This document shows positions 1 to 12,284 of a stretch of 64,000 nucleotides of DNA, one piece after another. Position 1 is the stretch's first letter. Each line of letters starts with the position of its first letter. The notes under the pieces are model-generated. The model made no database searches. It was given only the letters and a program-made list of their open reading frames with translations, and was not told where the DNA came from. The position numbers and the translations under genes were made by a program. Location: assembly GCA_020466095.1 (NCBI GenBank), contig CM035806.1, positions 139,374,934 through 139,438,933 of the forward strand, written 5' to 3'. Source of the DNA: Chlorops oryzae. Its lineage: Eukaryota > Arthropoda > Insecta > Diptera > Chloropidae.

Positions 1-1402
1 TCGTACTCCTGGAAAGGTATAAAAGGAATTCTTTCTCATATTTGCCGTTGGCTTAGCCACAAAACGGTAATAACATCTCTTAGCGGCCTCTTTTGTTTGT
101 GCACCACCTTCCACTTAAAGCGTTGGCCTGGTGGTCCTCGCTACGCCTTGACTTCGAATCCATTGTTCTCGGGGAAAAACACACTCGAAAATGCCAATCT
201 ACGAGGGCAGCGTGAACTTGCGAAGTGAGTGAAAAGAATGAAAAGCATGAATGAGGAAAACGAAAATGCCAAAGACTTGAGAAAATTAGAAAACGTTTAA
301 GAAGTTCTCAAAAATTTATGAGTACCATTTTAAGCGTTTGAAGAGGTGAATACATACGTACGTGCAAACGTACGAAGAGAGAGAGAGAGAGAGGAAAAGA
401 GAAAGACAAAACAATCAACAGAGAGCTTATAAATTCTTATGAGGGGGCAGCAGTCAAGAACATTTAGCAGTGGTAAATTTTTAATTAAGGATATAAGTAC
501 TTGGTTTTTTTTGTGGGTATTGAGAAACTAAATTCAGATAAATTATTTGAAAATAAGTAGTGAAATGATGATTATCATGTAATCCACCTTAAACCATGCA
601 TTATGCTCAATTCGATGGGGCGTCAGTGTTGTTTGTTATTTTTTTTTTTTTTTTTTTTTTGCAATAGGAAACCAGCAGTGGCTTGCAGGGGTCGCACTAA
701 CTAAAAAGTTGTCGCTGTCACATAAACAATTTCTATTTTTAACATTTTAATCGAACTTAGACCGAAAGGTCTGCATCAGAGAGAAAGCAGCGACAGTGCT
801 CGGACACTACAGTGACTACTCCGATGGAGCTCTCTCTAATGCAATATCTAATTTGGCTTGGCTTGAGAAAGTTAATTGATCTAAGACAGCCATAGCAGAA
901 AGTTCGGGTAAGAAAGATCCCAATAGGCGAGAAAGAGAAATAACTCAAACCATGTGCCTATATACATATATCCTGAAAAGGTCTCTTTTCAAATTGGGAA
1001 CCCGTGGTGGTAATCACCCCATCTCGGCGCTTGTTCTTGAAAAGTCGGTCGTTGCTTGGTCTCATCACAGCTGTGCTTCGTTCCAACCGCTCAAAAGTAT
1101 ACTTCAAAAAATGTTTAATGAAACTTTAATATTAGTTCGTACAAGCATACTTCAAGTTTTTTTCCACCTTTGTTCTTTGCCCCCAAATTCAAATCGTAAC
1201 CCTTCCATAACTATTTTATTTCATTTCCTTTACGCAAAAGAACTCTTAAAAATGGTTACTTAAACCACCTTCGATTGAAACGTTCGTTGTCGAGTACTCA
1301 GTTAAACACAAAGTACCACTTCACGCTTTCTGAGCTTTTCCTCACTTGTTGTTTCCTCACCAACTCCATGCTTTACCCTTTTATTCGCAACTTTTCTTGC
1401 TC

Positions 1403-1405
<3 letters not shown>
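1..1405. other. Non-coding stretch, no gene seen
   Basis: This AT-rich sequence has a short GA run near 379-396 and a poly-T run near 640-660. The two open frames near 757-948 and 952-1263 have no recognisable domain, no splice context and ordinary non-coding composition. It is probably intron or intergenic DNA. Confidence 0.6.

Positions 1406-1497
<92 letters not shown>
1406..1497. repeat. (TC)n microsatellite
   Basis: About 46 uninterrupted TC units form one of the longest perfect dinucleotide arrays in the window. It creates Ser-Leu open frames that are artefacts. Confidence 0.97.
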
Positions 1498-1501
<4 letters not shown>

Positions 1502-1727
1502 CTATCTCTCTTTTCTCCTCTTATTAAACCTTTTTTTTTTTCTTTTCTACTATTTTCGTTCTCATTGAGCTCTGCATTTAACTGACCTCAGTGCTTACCA
1601 TTACTGATTTTCTTGATGGTCTGAATTAATATTTTTTTTTTTTGTTTTAATTCGTTAATTTGCGGTTTAGTTTTATAGGTATAATTGGTATATCGAAACC
1701 GGTTAAAGAGGCTTATTAACCGGCCAG

Positions 1728-1871
1728 TTTACTTTTCTCGAGACTAAAACTCTTATTTTTTAATCGGATAGAGTAAGGACAGTTATGGTTATGGGTCAAA
1801 TAGCCATTCCTCATCACACTTATTCTTCGAATTGTTTAAGAAAGAATAAGTTTACTCCCGAGAAAAGTAGA
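1728..1871. repeat. Short inverted repeat, possible small MITE
   Basis: TTTACTTTTCTCGAGA at the left is mirrored by the complement of TCCCGAGAAAAGTA at the right, about 125 bp apart. Just upstream is a small hairpin built on ACCGGTTAA / TTAACCGG. No target duplication is clear, so calling it a mobile element is tentative. Confidence 0.35.
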
Positions 1872-2072
1872 TTCCCCGGCAATTTGTTCCGGCGGCATAT
1901 TCAGAATCGGGCTGTAAAAGAGCCTTAAAGAAATCGCCTTTCTTAAATAGTTTTATTTAGCTTACCACGCTGGTTATTTATTTGCTCTAGTAACTCAAGT
2001 TCCACCCCTTTCCTGTTGACAGATTGATAAAATAGAATGAATGGGAATTTTTTTTAAACGCTCTGGCGGACT

Positions 2073-3159
2073 GCGGCACCCTGAAAGGTATTTTGAAGTT
2101 TTGTTGATTTTTCGATAGGTGACATCTAAGAACACTGTAGGGACGACTTTCTACTGTTCTATTTCGACAATTCCTTGAGATATCTTTGAAAATCCCTTTC
2201 TTAAAAAGTCTTTTTTTTAAATTGTATATCTCAAAAACTTATTAAGATAGGAAGATAAAAAAAAATCGTTGGCCAATTGCTAATATAACACGGAATTTAA
2301 AAAAAAAATTTTTCAATTTTTACACAGAAAATTTTTTTACAAAACCAAAAATAAAATTTCAATTTTTTTTTCAGTGTATTCCCAGTTTGACGCCAATCTA
2401 AAAATTTTTTTTAAAAACACCTCTAAGTATTTGATATCATTAAAAAAAAAGTTTCATTCTAATTGGATGGAGCAACAGTGAGATATCCAAGAAATTGCGC
2501 AGTATTGACATGATGCGGTAAACGTGCAGAAAAGGCATTTTAAAAAATAAAAAACGCGAAAATCAACCTAAAAAGCGTAAAAAATTATGGTTTTTGTATT
2601 TGTTGTAAATGTTATATCACAATAAATTAAGTAGTCGTTTTGATTGCGTATACATGATATACGTATAACATTGCTCATACGTCGGGTGAGTTTAACGTTC
2701 ACCGCAGCATGTCAATACTGAGAGCATCCATATGCACTAGCAATTTTTTGAAAATCTCACTGTTGTTCCATCCATTTAGAATGAAACTTATTTTTAAATG
2801 AAAGCAAATACTCGGAGGTATTTAAAAAAAATTGTTCGATTGCCGTCAAACTGGGAATACACTGAAAAAAAAATTTTTTTTAATTATTTTTAGTTTTGTG
2901 AAAAAATTTTCTCAGTTTAAAAATTGAAAATTTTTTTTAGATTCCGTGTTATATTAGCAATTGGCCAACGTTTGTTTCACCTTCCAATCTTAATTAGTTT
3001 TTGAGATATAAAATTAAAAGAAAGGCTTACTAAAAAAGGATTTTTAAGGATATCTCAAGGAATTTTCGAAATAGAACAGTAGAAAGTCGTCCCTACAGCG
3101 TTTTTAGATGCCACCTATCGAAAAACAAACAAAATTTCAAAATTCCTTTCAGGATGCCG
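2073..3159. mobile_element. 1.1-kb fold-back (hairpin) element
   Basis: Two arms of about 450 bp (2073-2525 and 2694-3159) are inverted copies of each other around a loop of about 170 bp. The outer ends pair as GCGGCACCCTGAAAGG with the complement of CCTTTCAGGATGCCGC, and the inner ends pair around GTATTGACATGATGCGGT. Arm identity is high but imperfect. No transposase frame is present, so this is a non-autonomous element of fold-back/MITE type with unknown superfamily. No target duplication was convincingly seen. Confidence 0.8.
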
Positions 3160-4139
3160 CATGCCTTTGCTCAACCGGAAAGACCCTTTTAGATGGATGG
3201 ACGTCCGCCATTTATGATTTTTTCTATGCCACTGAAGCATTACCTTTGGCCAGACCTACTAGAACTTATGAAATCTTATGCTCGCAAAAAAAAAAGCTCC
3301 TTTCTAGCTCTTCTTCCCAATCAATTTGCCCCTTCTTAATGAATCATTACTGTTAAACTCCAACAAGCGTATTCGAGAATGGTGATAGGGAGCCGTGAGC
3401 ATTTTAATATTATGTTAATTAAATTCCTTTGAAGAATTTTATGTGCATAATTTTTTGTATGCAATTTTGCAACCGCAAAACAAGGAAAGGACAACGTCAG
3501 ACATGCCAGGCCAGCGACTCGAACGCTGAGTATGGCAAAGAGGAGAGCCAAAGAGCAAGAATGAGCGAAGAGTTGTGAATGGGAGGGGACGACCGAAAGC
3601 GGAACGGGTCTTTGGTCATATGACGACTGGGCGCCAATTCTCTTGACTCGTTGAACGTTGCGGCAGGCCGACAACTGGGCGTGCCGTCGTAACTTTGATG
3701 ATGAAAAATTGTTTTTTTTTTTTTTCTTGTAGTCATGCTTTTTTTCTCTCGTTTTTTTTCTCCCATTTTTATTATAATTTCTTCTGTGTACTTACATATG
3801 TACATAGTTATAGATTGATGTATTAGAGTCGTAAGAAAGTTGTTACACCTGCAAGAAATGTCAATGATTTTTCGTCTCAGGCTGAAATCTTCAATTTGAA
3901 ATGTGAGCTAAAATCAACAGCAATGCTTTGAGAATGAGAATGTCCTCAATTGTGTTATATCGTACACAGTCTTAAATTACTGGCTGCAGAGTGCTTAAAT
4001 TTTAGGAAACGCGTGGAATCATGCTAAAAAGCTTTGTACATTTGCAATGAAAACAGTACTGTTAACTTGTTTTTCTGTTGTTCCTTTTGTTTTTTTTTCC
4101 TCTTTGAATGATGGCTACCAAAGCATTTCCCTCTCGTTC
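3160..4139. other. Non-coding stretch, no gene seen
   Basis: The open frames here (3108-3356 +, 3336-3674 -, 3497-3805 -) lack recognisable domains; the last is mostly Lys/Arg from T-rich DNA. No exon with splice sites was identified. Confidence 0.5.
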
Positions 4140-4389
4140 GCTCAATCTCTCTCGCTCTATAGCTCGATCTCTCTCGCTCTCTGCTCTCTCCTCGCTCTCT
4201 GCTCTGTCTCTCTCTTCGTCTCTCTCTCTCTCCTCTCTCTCTCTCTCGTCTTCTCTCTCTCTCCTCTTCTCTCTCTCTCCTCTCTCTCTTTTTCTCTCTC
4301 TCTTTTCTCTCTCTTTTTCTCTCTCTCTTTTCTCTCTCTTTTTCTCTCTCTTTTTCTCTCTCTCTTTCTCTCTCCTTTCTCTCTCCTCT

Positions 4390-4430
<41 letters not shown>

Positions 4431-4432
4431 CT
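4140..4432. repeat. Degenerate CT-rich array
   Basis: Almost 300 bp of the + strand is pyrimidine, built from CTCTCT, CTTTTTCTCT and CTCCTCT blocks, ending in about 15 perfect CT units. Frames on both strands (Ser/Leu-rich on +, Arg/Glu-rich on -) stay open only because of composition. Confidence 0.95.
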
Positions 4433-6237
4433 CCTCCTCCTCACGTTGTGTATAGTGAGTTGCGACTGTCGTTGCCTCACGAAGCGGAACGGCAAACAAA
4501 TTACTAGCAGCATAGGGCGCTAATGGGCAGAGGGCCAAAGTCAACTAACTTATTTTTCCGTTCCCGCAACAAACCCACCATCCCCTTTCGCCGTCACTTT
4601 TGGTATATTTGTGTGTTCTAAGAACGCATCTAAAAACTTCTACTCGCTTTGAAGTCGACCAGTGATGACGCTATAAGTAATGCACGAGTGGTCAAAAAAA
4701 AAAAAAAAATAAAAAATAAAATAAAATAAAAAATAATAAAAAAGTTTTGAGGGCCTTCTTCGGTTTCGCCCCCTCGCATTTTCACTGGTTTTGCCGAAAA
4801 CTTTTCCTTCCACTCATTGACGTCGTGCTTTTCTGTTAGTTATAAACAATATATATATATATATATGGCTTTATACGTATATAAGTAGTACATATATATG
4901 TATATATGTATAAAATAAATTTTTTTCACGTTAATTTGGTTATGATATCAACTTCGAATTGCCTTTGTGGTCGGTACTTCGCAATGCTAATTAATTCCGA
5001 GAGTTTTCTTTGCTTTTATGTTTGTCCTCGACTTGGAAGTTCCCTTCCCTTCCTTTTCGTTTCGCTCCTTTTTCTTTTCTATTAAAACTCGTTGGAATAC
5101 AATCAAACAAATAACTTTGTATACTTCTGGGCGCAAAAGATTAGCATCCATCAGTTTGTGTGTGTGTGTGTGTCTGTATGTGTGTGCAAATGCTTACGTT
5201 TGTCCTCTTTGTCTTATGCAGCATCAAATCGAATTGATGAGACCTTACACGAAAAAGCGAAAATATTTCATGTCCAACTTTGCACCGTCTTTATGGCGAT
5301 GGACTACGCGCCCCGAAAACGCTCAATATTTCTTTTGTAAATACCGCATGCGTTTGAAAAGTTCGGATTGCAGCATATGTTACAGAATTATAGTATTTTT
5401 CGACATAAAATTTTTTTTTCGTTTTCTCTTTTATTTTTATATTACATAGTTTATTTTTCCGCACAAATTATTGCTTCCGCTTCTATTTGCTTGCATCTTG
5501 TTCTTCTTCTCATGAGCTTTCTCACACATATGGAACCAAAGCAGTAAATTGCTGGTGATTAAGTCGAATTTCGCAAGCGTGGAATGTAAAAGAAGAGGGG
5601 TGGTGGGGAATAGATGGTAAATACGGCTCTGGTGCCGAAGTCAGAGTGCTGTTTGGCCACTTATATATTTGTGGGTTTTTGTTTTTTGCTTGCTGCGTTA
5701 TATTATTTTCATTCGAGGACAGGGAAGTTCTGAAAAGGGTCGAGATAGTGAAAATTTATTATTTTTTATTTTTTTTTGTCTTCAAAAATATGCTTCTTTA
5801 ATATGAATTATAATGAGATTGTTGGTTTAAAAAATGTCAACATGGAATCCATTTTTTATTTTCACATTTTCACATAAATTAAGACAAAATTTATTCGAAT
5901 TCGAGGCGAAATAGTGTTAGGTAAGTAAGCTATTTCTCTGTTGGCTGCTGTCCATGTTAAGCCCCATTTTGTTAGCCACTGTGTGGTTCTCGTTTAACAC
6001 TTTGGAGTGCTTCTACATTTAGAAACTTTACACTGTAGTCTGTGGTTGTGTGTGAAAAGTAGAAGTGCAAAAAAGCTCCATACCCTCTGCTCTTTGCTTG
6101 CCTAACTTTTGCTTTAGTAATTGGTGAGAAAAAGAAGCATACTTTTCAGCACATTAAACGTGTTAAAGTAGATGAATGGTTTGAATGGTGGAAAACCACT
6201 GTGCTCTGTTGCTTTCAACTTGGCAGCATCAGTGTGG
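4433..6237. other. Non-coding stretch with simple repeats
   Basis: It includes an A-rich block at about 4693-4738, an AT run at about 4848-4866 and a GT run at about 5157-5185. No coding region or transposon end was recognised. Confidence 0.5.
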
Positions 6238-6300
6238 TTGTTGTTGTTGTTGTTGTTGTTGCTCTTATTGCGTATGGACACGCATACACACACACACACA
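6238..6300. repeat. (TTG)n followed by (CA)n microsatellites
   Basis: About eight TTG units (6238-6260) are followed, 26 bp later, by a CA run (about 6286-6300). TTG/CAA tracts of this kind are typical of fly introns. Confidence 0.9.
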
Positions 6301-6865
6301 GAGACGCGTTCATTTTGTCTTACACATACGTGAGGGGCTTCCGCATAATGCGCGCTTAAAGCATGCAGCTTTTACCGAGAACCAAAATTTCATTGGCCGT
6401 TTGTGTAGCCGTGTAGCCCGAAAAATATGCTTCAAAAGTTGAGAGTGAAAGAGGGCAAAAGCACTCATCGTTGTTCGCTAAATAGGGTATGTTTTAAAAG
6501 CCATTAACAGGTTTTTGGTCACTAAGCCTTCTAAATGTGTGTAATTAGAGGAAACCGAAGAAGCGCAGACGTCCGAAGGGAGTGAAGCATATTTTTTAGC
6601 GCGTTGTGATAGCTTAGTTAAGCAGAAAGCTTATGCTATTAATTTCAATGGGGCTACTTGCTTTGCTTTTTGTTCGGAACGCTTCATAATTTCGAGGTAA
6701 TTTGTTTATATATAAAAAAAAAAACACCACAAAAAACAAAAAACAAAAAAACTATGCGTACCATCGTAAACCCACACGAGTTTCTTGTTTGGCTCTTCGA
6801 TTACTTGGTTTTAATTTTAAATAGCGTCACTTTGGTTTTTTAACAGTTCTTAGGGCGGCTCTTGA

Positions 6866-7049
6866 CGGCCTCCGTGGCGATTTGAGAGGCTCTGGGTTCA
6901 ATTCCCAGCTCGGACGTGCATGTTTGTTATGTCATTTTTTCTGTTTCTGTTATTCTTTGTTTTCCCATTCTTTGAAGCATCACAAAGGGCCCATGTGAGG
7001 CCTAAGTGGGTCACCCTTGGGAGCAGCCGCACTAACCAACCAACCAAGG
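6866..7049 (+). mobile_element. tRNA-derived SINE-like copy, + strand
   Basis: The head holds CTCCGTGGCGATTTGAG and a pol III B-box-like GGTTCAATTCCC. The 3' part (CACAAAGGGCCCATGTGAGGC, CTAAGTGGG, ending in ACCAACCAACCAA) resembles the 3' part of the minus-strand copies near 19.8 and 54.0 kb, read in the same sense. The A-box region looks shortened. The short ACCA repeat at the end may be the retrotransposition tail. Confidence 0.55.
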
Positions 7050-7471
7050 GCCGCTCTTTATGGAGTATGAAAAATTCAATAGTTGTCCCCAGCTGCCTGT
7101 TTTTTTTTTTTTTTTTTGTGCTTTCGAAGGGTTCCAAACTGGACCATTATAGTTCTTACTGTTGAGTTACATATTTTGCTACAATTTTCCACTGTTTTCT
7201 GTTTTCTGTTTTGGAATCAGAATTTTTCCAAAAAATTTCAAGAGAGTCATCGTCGACTTCGACTTTCGTAATAAGGGGGATTGAAAACATGCCCTTACTT
7301 GGGCGCCATTTGATATTTCGATTTGTGATTGAGCGTGTGGGTGTGTGGGTGCGCGAATGGCCCATATTTGAGTGTCACAGTTTTGGATTAAATTGCCGTC
7401 TATTCTGGAAGAGCATTTTGGCAGAAATTTTCGAAAACTCTTGTACCGGCTTGTAAACTAGTCGTCAGTTA

Positions 7472-7731
7472 TTATTAGAGCGTGTATTTTTAAGCATTTA
7501 TAAAATTGAAGCGTACTTTATGGGGCAAAAAATTTGTTATTTACATAAGTTAAGATCTTTAAATCGATTTTAAGCCTATTTAAGACTTTTTCAAAGCTAG
7601 GAAATCCCCTTGAAGTTCAAATTCGCTACTTAGTTTCCAAAATGGTATGAAAAAAAAATATCCCCCACAAAGTATGCTTCAAATTTATAAATGCTTAAAA
7701 ATACACGTCTAGTTATTATTATACCCAGCGT
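7472..7731. mobile_element. 260-bp fold-back element
   Basis: The left arm GTGTATTTTTAAGCATTTAT and following TGAAGCGTACTTTATGGGG are mirrored at the right (CCCCCACAAAGTATGCTTCA, then ATAAATGCTTAAAAATACAC). Arms of about 75 bp enclose about 100 bp. It abuts the TACCCAGCGT-ended element that starts at 7732. A related inverted repeat lies at 11852-12102. Confidence 0.65.
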
Positions 7732-8478
7732 AAGTGGGGTATATCTAGTTTGTGCGTCTTTAAACGGAGAATTAAGCTCCAGAGATATAGTCAAATTATA
7801 TAGAAATGTTCAGGATCAAAACTGAATCGTTAAGACATGTCCGTCTTCCGTCAGTCCGTGGTCGGATCTCCTCCGAAACGGCTGAACCAATGAAGTCGAA
7901 ATTTGGCACACATGTATATCGGGGTCCAAGTATGATCCTAAGTAAAAACTGGAGACATCCGCCTACTGCCACGACCACAAATGAATTTATTGTGTTTTCA
8001 GTAAAATGCTTGTAACTTGCGAAGCACTCAACACATTCCATTGATATTTGGTATACTGGTAAACCACGAAAAGGGACATATCCTGAAAAAAAATGGCCGC
8101 CGTCCTCCTCGAGCCACGCCCACAAATAAGCCCACAAATAAGGGCTTATCGTAACTTGTGAAGTAAAAGGCGTAGGAGCTTCAAATTCGCAACATAGGTT
8201 GACCAAGACGAATCAAAGGTGTAGGAAAAAATTTAATGAGGCCCGCCCACTGCCACGCCCACAAATGGAGATTTTTCGTAACTTCCGAAGTAAAAAGCGT
8301 AGAAGCTTCAAATTCGCAACATAGGTTGACCAAGGCGAATGAGAGGTGTAGGGAAATAATTTATGTGGCCCGCCCATTGCCAAGCCCACAAATAGAGAAG
8401 CAAAACATAGTGGGCTCATAATGTCGGGACGCTGGGTATTTCAAAGTCGGGCTTGACCGACTTTAGCTTTCTTACTTG
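7732..8478 (-). mobile_element. Dispersed dipteran repeat with 127-bp tandem units and terminal hairpin
   Basis: Inverted TACCCAGCGT / ACGCTGGGTA motifs lie at 7732-7741 and 8429-8438. The interior holds two tandem units of about 127 bp, starting near 8151 and 8278, that share AGCTTCAAATTCGCAACATA and GCCCGCCCA. Beyond the inner motif, AAAGTCGG-GCTTGA-CCGACTTT makes an 8-bp-stem hairpin, followed by a tail ending CTTACTTG. Read on the minus strand this begins AACAAGTAAG, a start I associate with abundant repeats of higher flies. A hairpin close to an unpaired end is Helitron-like, but CTTG is not the canonical CTRR end, so the class is open. Confidence 0.6.
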
Positions 8479-8481
8479 TTT

Positions 8482-8848
8482 TTTTTTATTATTTCCTTGA
8501 CAAAGCATTTAACATCTGATACAATGTATTACGTTTGTCGTTCTTATTCAGAACATAGGGCGGATACGAAGTCTCTCCATTGGTTTCTATTTGCAGCTAA
8601 GGATCTTAGTTGCTGCCATGTTCGACGGCTTTCGCTCAGTACTGTCCGACCCCAGGTTGTTCTGGGCCGTCCACGTCTTCTTGAACCTTGTGGGTTCCAC
8701 TGTAAAGCCATTTTGGAAAGATCATTGTCTTCCTTTCGCAGTGTGTGTCCTATCCATCTCCACTTTAAGGGTTTGATTTCTGTTGAAATCGTCCTGCTCC
8801 CTGCAAGTCGCATCAATTCCCCATTGCTGATAACGTTGGGCGCCACTC
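8482..8848 (-). pseudogene. Non-LTR retrotransposon (LINE) C-terminal fragment
   Basis: A minus-strand frame of 100 residues (8846 down to 8544) carries the signature of the extreme C-terminus of many LINE polymerases: ISNGELMRLAG, then KWRWIGHTLRKED, WNPQGSRRRGRPRTTW, ending WRDFVSALCSE. The 5' end is truncated at a CAAT microsatellite. The minus-strand 3' side runs into AATAATAAAAAAAA, consistent with an A-rich tail. Only the region after the reverse transcriptase remains, so it cannot be active. The clade (RTE-like or related) is an inference. Confidence 0.8.
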
Positions 8849-8872
8849 AAATCAATCAATCAATCAATCAAT
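8849..8872. repeat. (CAAT)n microsatellite at the 5' break of the LINE fragment
   Basis: Five to six CAAT units lie directly at the point where the minus-strand LINE similarity stops. They may reflect the insertion site or slippage at the truncation point. Confidence 0.85.
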
Positions 8873-8940
8873 GAGCTAAGTATGTGCAGTCGTCTTCTTC
8901 AATATTGAATTAAGTCTTTTCAGCGGTTAGGTATTCCATT

Positions 8941-9275
8941 CATTTTGGGTTTTTTTTTATTTTATTATTATTATTATTATTTTTTTTTTTTAACTGGGGA
9001 AAATTGATATTAATGCACGTGCTGAGTGCTCTTGTTTACCCTTAACATTGTCTAGCTACTGGACCAGTTGAATGAACTGGCATTGGAAAAAAAAAACCCC
9101 GGGCACGTCAAGCCATCAGGCGTTGATGGTAGCGTTGGAAAAATAACACGAATTATTAAATTGCCACAAAATGCTCGTCACGCCGTCATTTTGCACGCCA
9201 TCTCTACCGCGCTGTTTACTTACATATATCAGCTGAGCGTATTTTCGTGTTGTGTGTGTGTGTGTGTGTGTGCGC
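8941..9275. repeat. T/ATT-rich block and (GT)n microsatellite
   Basis: A T-rich and ATT-repeat block spans about 8948-8995. A GT array with a GCGCGC end lies at about 9248-9277. Nothing coding is supported between them. Confidence 0.75.
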
Positions 9276-9823
9276 GCAACCTCAAGTGTACATACATTTG
9301 TACATGCATGCACATTTGGAGCAAAAAACGCTCTTGCCTTCTCCTCTACAGTCTCTGCCCTGTGCCCTCTTCTGTGTGCTGTCCGCTGCTGCTTCTTTTC
9401 ATTTAGCAAATGTACATGCACATGAACGAGTATGATGCGTATGTGTGTGTGTGTGTTTTCGCGGTTCTTTCTGTTTTGCTTGTCAGTCATTTTTTTTCGC
9501 TTCCCCTTGGCTTCCCTGTCTTCTGCTTTCTGCCTTAATTTTTTCGGGCTTTTTAGCGTGTCAAATTGCTTTTGAAATTGTGGCAAAATGCCATGCAATC
9601 ATGGTTAAAGGACTAAAGACTTGAAAACGGATCATAGTCAGCGTGGCAGCTAGCCTATTATGCACACACCACACACACACACATGAACACATAGCCATAC
9701 ATTTAAACTAAAGTATGCTCTCATACGTATGAGAAGACAGAGCACTGCCTGAACATATGTACGTATGCCTTATTGCTTGTCTGCCTGTCTTATATGTACA
9801 TACATTTGCCCGTATGTTTCCCT

Positions 9824-9858
<35 letters not shown>

Positions 9859-10853
9859 CGTGTGCGTGTTTTGTACTATTTTTCAAGTGCTCTTGATCCT
9901 TTCTATTTGACTAACCAATAAAGCATATTACAAGTACAATAACAAAACCAACAGCAGCAAAAAAAAAAAAATAAATAAATAAAAAAAAAACACGCAGCAA
10001 CAAAAAAGGCCGTAATTCGATAACACGAAAGTCATTCATTATTCTTTTTGATTTACGGATATGCTTACGAAATTATTGCTCATCAGGTTTGCCGTTGCTG
10101 TTTTTGTTGTTCTTGGCTTTTATATTTTTGTGTTGTTGTGCTTTTGCGGGATATAGTTTGCTTATTTTGTGGTCTATAATAAAAACAAAATAAAAAGACC
10201 CTTGTATGGTGTGGAACACATGACTGAAAATTTACATACACATATTTTTAGGGTTTTTTTTTTCACAAGTTTTCCATATTGATTTGATTATAATCGAATA
10301 AATAGCTATTATAAAATTGAATATGAGTGGGATCATTGCTAGAGAAGAATTGAAGTTGGAACGACTCATAGAACGCAGGGCGCGCGCATTGTTTACCAAA
10401 GATAATTTAGGTCCTTACTTGGGCACCGAATTTCACTAAAACTTAACGCCCGATCTCAATCTCTTGATATGATGATGGCGAACATTGCCATAACCGCAGT
10501 AAATTGTAGTTGTGATCCTGAGTGTCTGAAGCGCGACAGTAGAAGAGAGTGTGAATTGAAAAGATGGGTGCCATGGGAACACTTTTTTCAGATACATATC
10601 GCACACCAACCACTAAATCCGCACAAATCAAAATTTGGCATTTATCGGGCAAAAAGCCTACAACTCTCGACGCCTGTCAAATCAATTTCCTTTTTAAATT
10701 TATATTGTTCTTTATTAACTGCAGAATCAATAAATATGAATGATAATTTTCCAAGTGTTCCTTTTCCTGCATTAAAATCTTGGCGAACATGAAAAAATTA
10801 ATTGAAAAAAATTAGAATTGTGCAGGTTTAGTGATTAGTGTGCGATATATATT
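9276..10853. other. Non-coding stretch with a (GT)n array
   Basis: A GT array of about 15 units lies at 9826-9855, and A-rich runs are near 9958-9990. The open frames near 9116-9598 (-) and 10469-10792 (+) have no recognisable domains or splice context. Confidence 0.5.
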
Positions 10854-11423
10854 AAGGTGGATCGTTTTGTTCGACAAAGAAAAAAAAAAAAAATTTTCCC
10901 TAGTGAAATAAGATTCTACAATTTTTTTGGAGAAAGAATGCCCAGGGAACCATAGGTCACCCGAATTTTTTTCTTCCGCTTTTTAAAAAGAAGGTCCATC
11001 TTGAATATGCCTAAAAGCGTGCTACAAATTATTGAAATTTCTACCTAATCAAAAATGTTTTTAAATTGAATTTGTCTTATTTTGATTCTTAGCATAATTT
11101 TAGGCATGAGAAATAATAAAATTGTGTTTGCAAAATCATCATAAATTGGCCATTTTAAGATAGTTAATAAAGAATATATAAAAATTTTTCAATAGCTTGA
11201 GTTTTGAGGGACGTTGAAGTGATTGTTTCTATGCTTTTTGCGATGTTTTCATCAACAATGATGACCAAAATAAGTCGAATATAGCATGAGAAACCTATGT
11301 TTGCAAAAGCTGAAGGTTAAAATTCACATTTGACCTATAGTTTCTTCGGCATAATTATTAAGGTATGGGCCATAGAATAATATTCTGCTAGGGAAATTGG
11401 AGGTTACAAAATCGATCCACCTT
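10854..11423. mobile_element. Element A, most complete copy: TGGATCG-ended fold-back MITE
   Basis: It starts AAGGTGGATCG and ends CGATCCACCTT, and its two halves are partly inverted copies of one another (CCATAGGTCA, TTCCGCTTTT and their complements). Length is about 570 bp with no coding capacity. Other copies are at 27902-30745 (inverted and interrupted) and a fragment at about 12285-12490; a further right end, GATCCACCTTAATATG, lies at about 15599. The flanks are AT-rich and the target duplication is not clear. Confidence 0.75.
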
Positions 11424-11851
11424 GTTATATATGCATGTCCTTCTAATTGTCCGTCAACTAGACGATCTGATGAAGATGAAGGAAATTATGAGCAAAAAAA
11501 AGTTACCAGGAGTTAAATTGATTGAACCATGCCTTCAGTGGGACTATAGACTTTTATGGAATAAATAGATAATTGGTGTGAAAAGTTTTTGTTCTAATTT
11601 TTTGCAAAAGGCTTAGAAGTTTTGCTGCGCGGGATTCTTCGAATATTTGGGTTTAAAGTGAGAGAGATATTAAAGAACAAGCTGGAAAAAAAATATCGAA
11701 AGTTTGTTTTCGTGTAAATAAAGAACAAATGTTTCTCAATTTTTGCTGTCAGTTTGGCGTCATTATTTAAAATTTTTTGTTGGAATGCTTTCAGAAGCGT
11801 CGAAAGAGTGGCTTAAACCTCTTAACTTCATATGAAACTGAGGAAAAGTAA

Positions 11852-12102
11852 TGATCAGGGCCTGGAGTTTGTTGACTTTTATAATATGAAAGCATACTTT
11901 ATGGAGTACAAATTTGGTTCAACTCAAATCAACTTAAGACTCAAATCGATTTTTAGCTTCGAAATGAATTTTTACGTCAGAAAAGCGGTTTCAAGTTCAA
12001 CTTCGCTAAACTTATTCGAAAAATGTTGATAAGAAATTATTTTTGGCCCATAAAGTAAACTTTGAATTTATAAAAGTCAACAGAATCCGAGCCCCTGGTA
12101 AT
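11852..12102. mobile_element. 250-bp fold-back element related to 7472-7731
   Basis: The left arm GTTGACTTTTATAATATGAA, then AGCATACTTTATGG, is mirrored by CCCATAAAGTAAACTTTGAA and TTTATAAAAGTCAACAG at the right. The outer ends pair as CAGGGCC / GCCCCTG. It shares the TACTTTATGG core with the repeat at 7.5 kb. The + frame at 11832-12029 is inside it and is not a credible gene. Confidence 0.6.
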
Positions 12103-12284
12103 GATAATTTAAAAGATATTTGTTAATTTGCTACAACGTGCAAAATATGTGTACATGAAAAATTTGAGAAAATTACGTTGCATACTTTAAGGCAAATAAT
12201 TTGTATATTTACTTTTGAGCTGTAGCGAGAAAACTTTAAAACTGATTCTAATCGGTTGCCCACTCGAAGTATCGTCCATAGACT

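Noticed and set aside
1275..1585. Two overlapping + frames rich in Ser-Leu
   Set aside because: They are open only because of the (TC)n array.
4047..4544. Long frames on both strands (up to 160 codons)
   Set aside because: They cover the CT-rich array; the residues are only Ser/Leu/Phe on one strand and Arg/Glu/Lys on the other.
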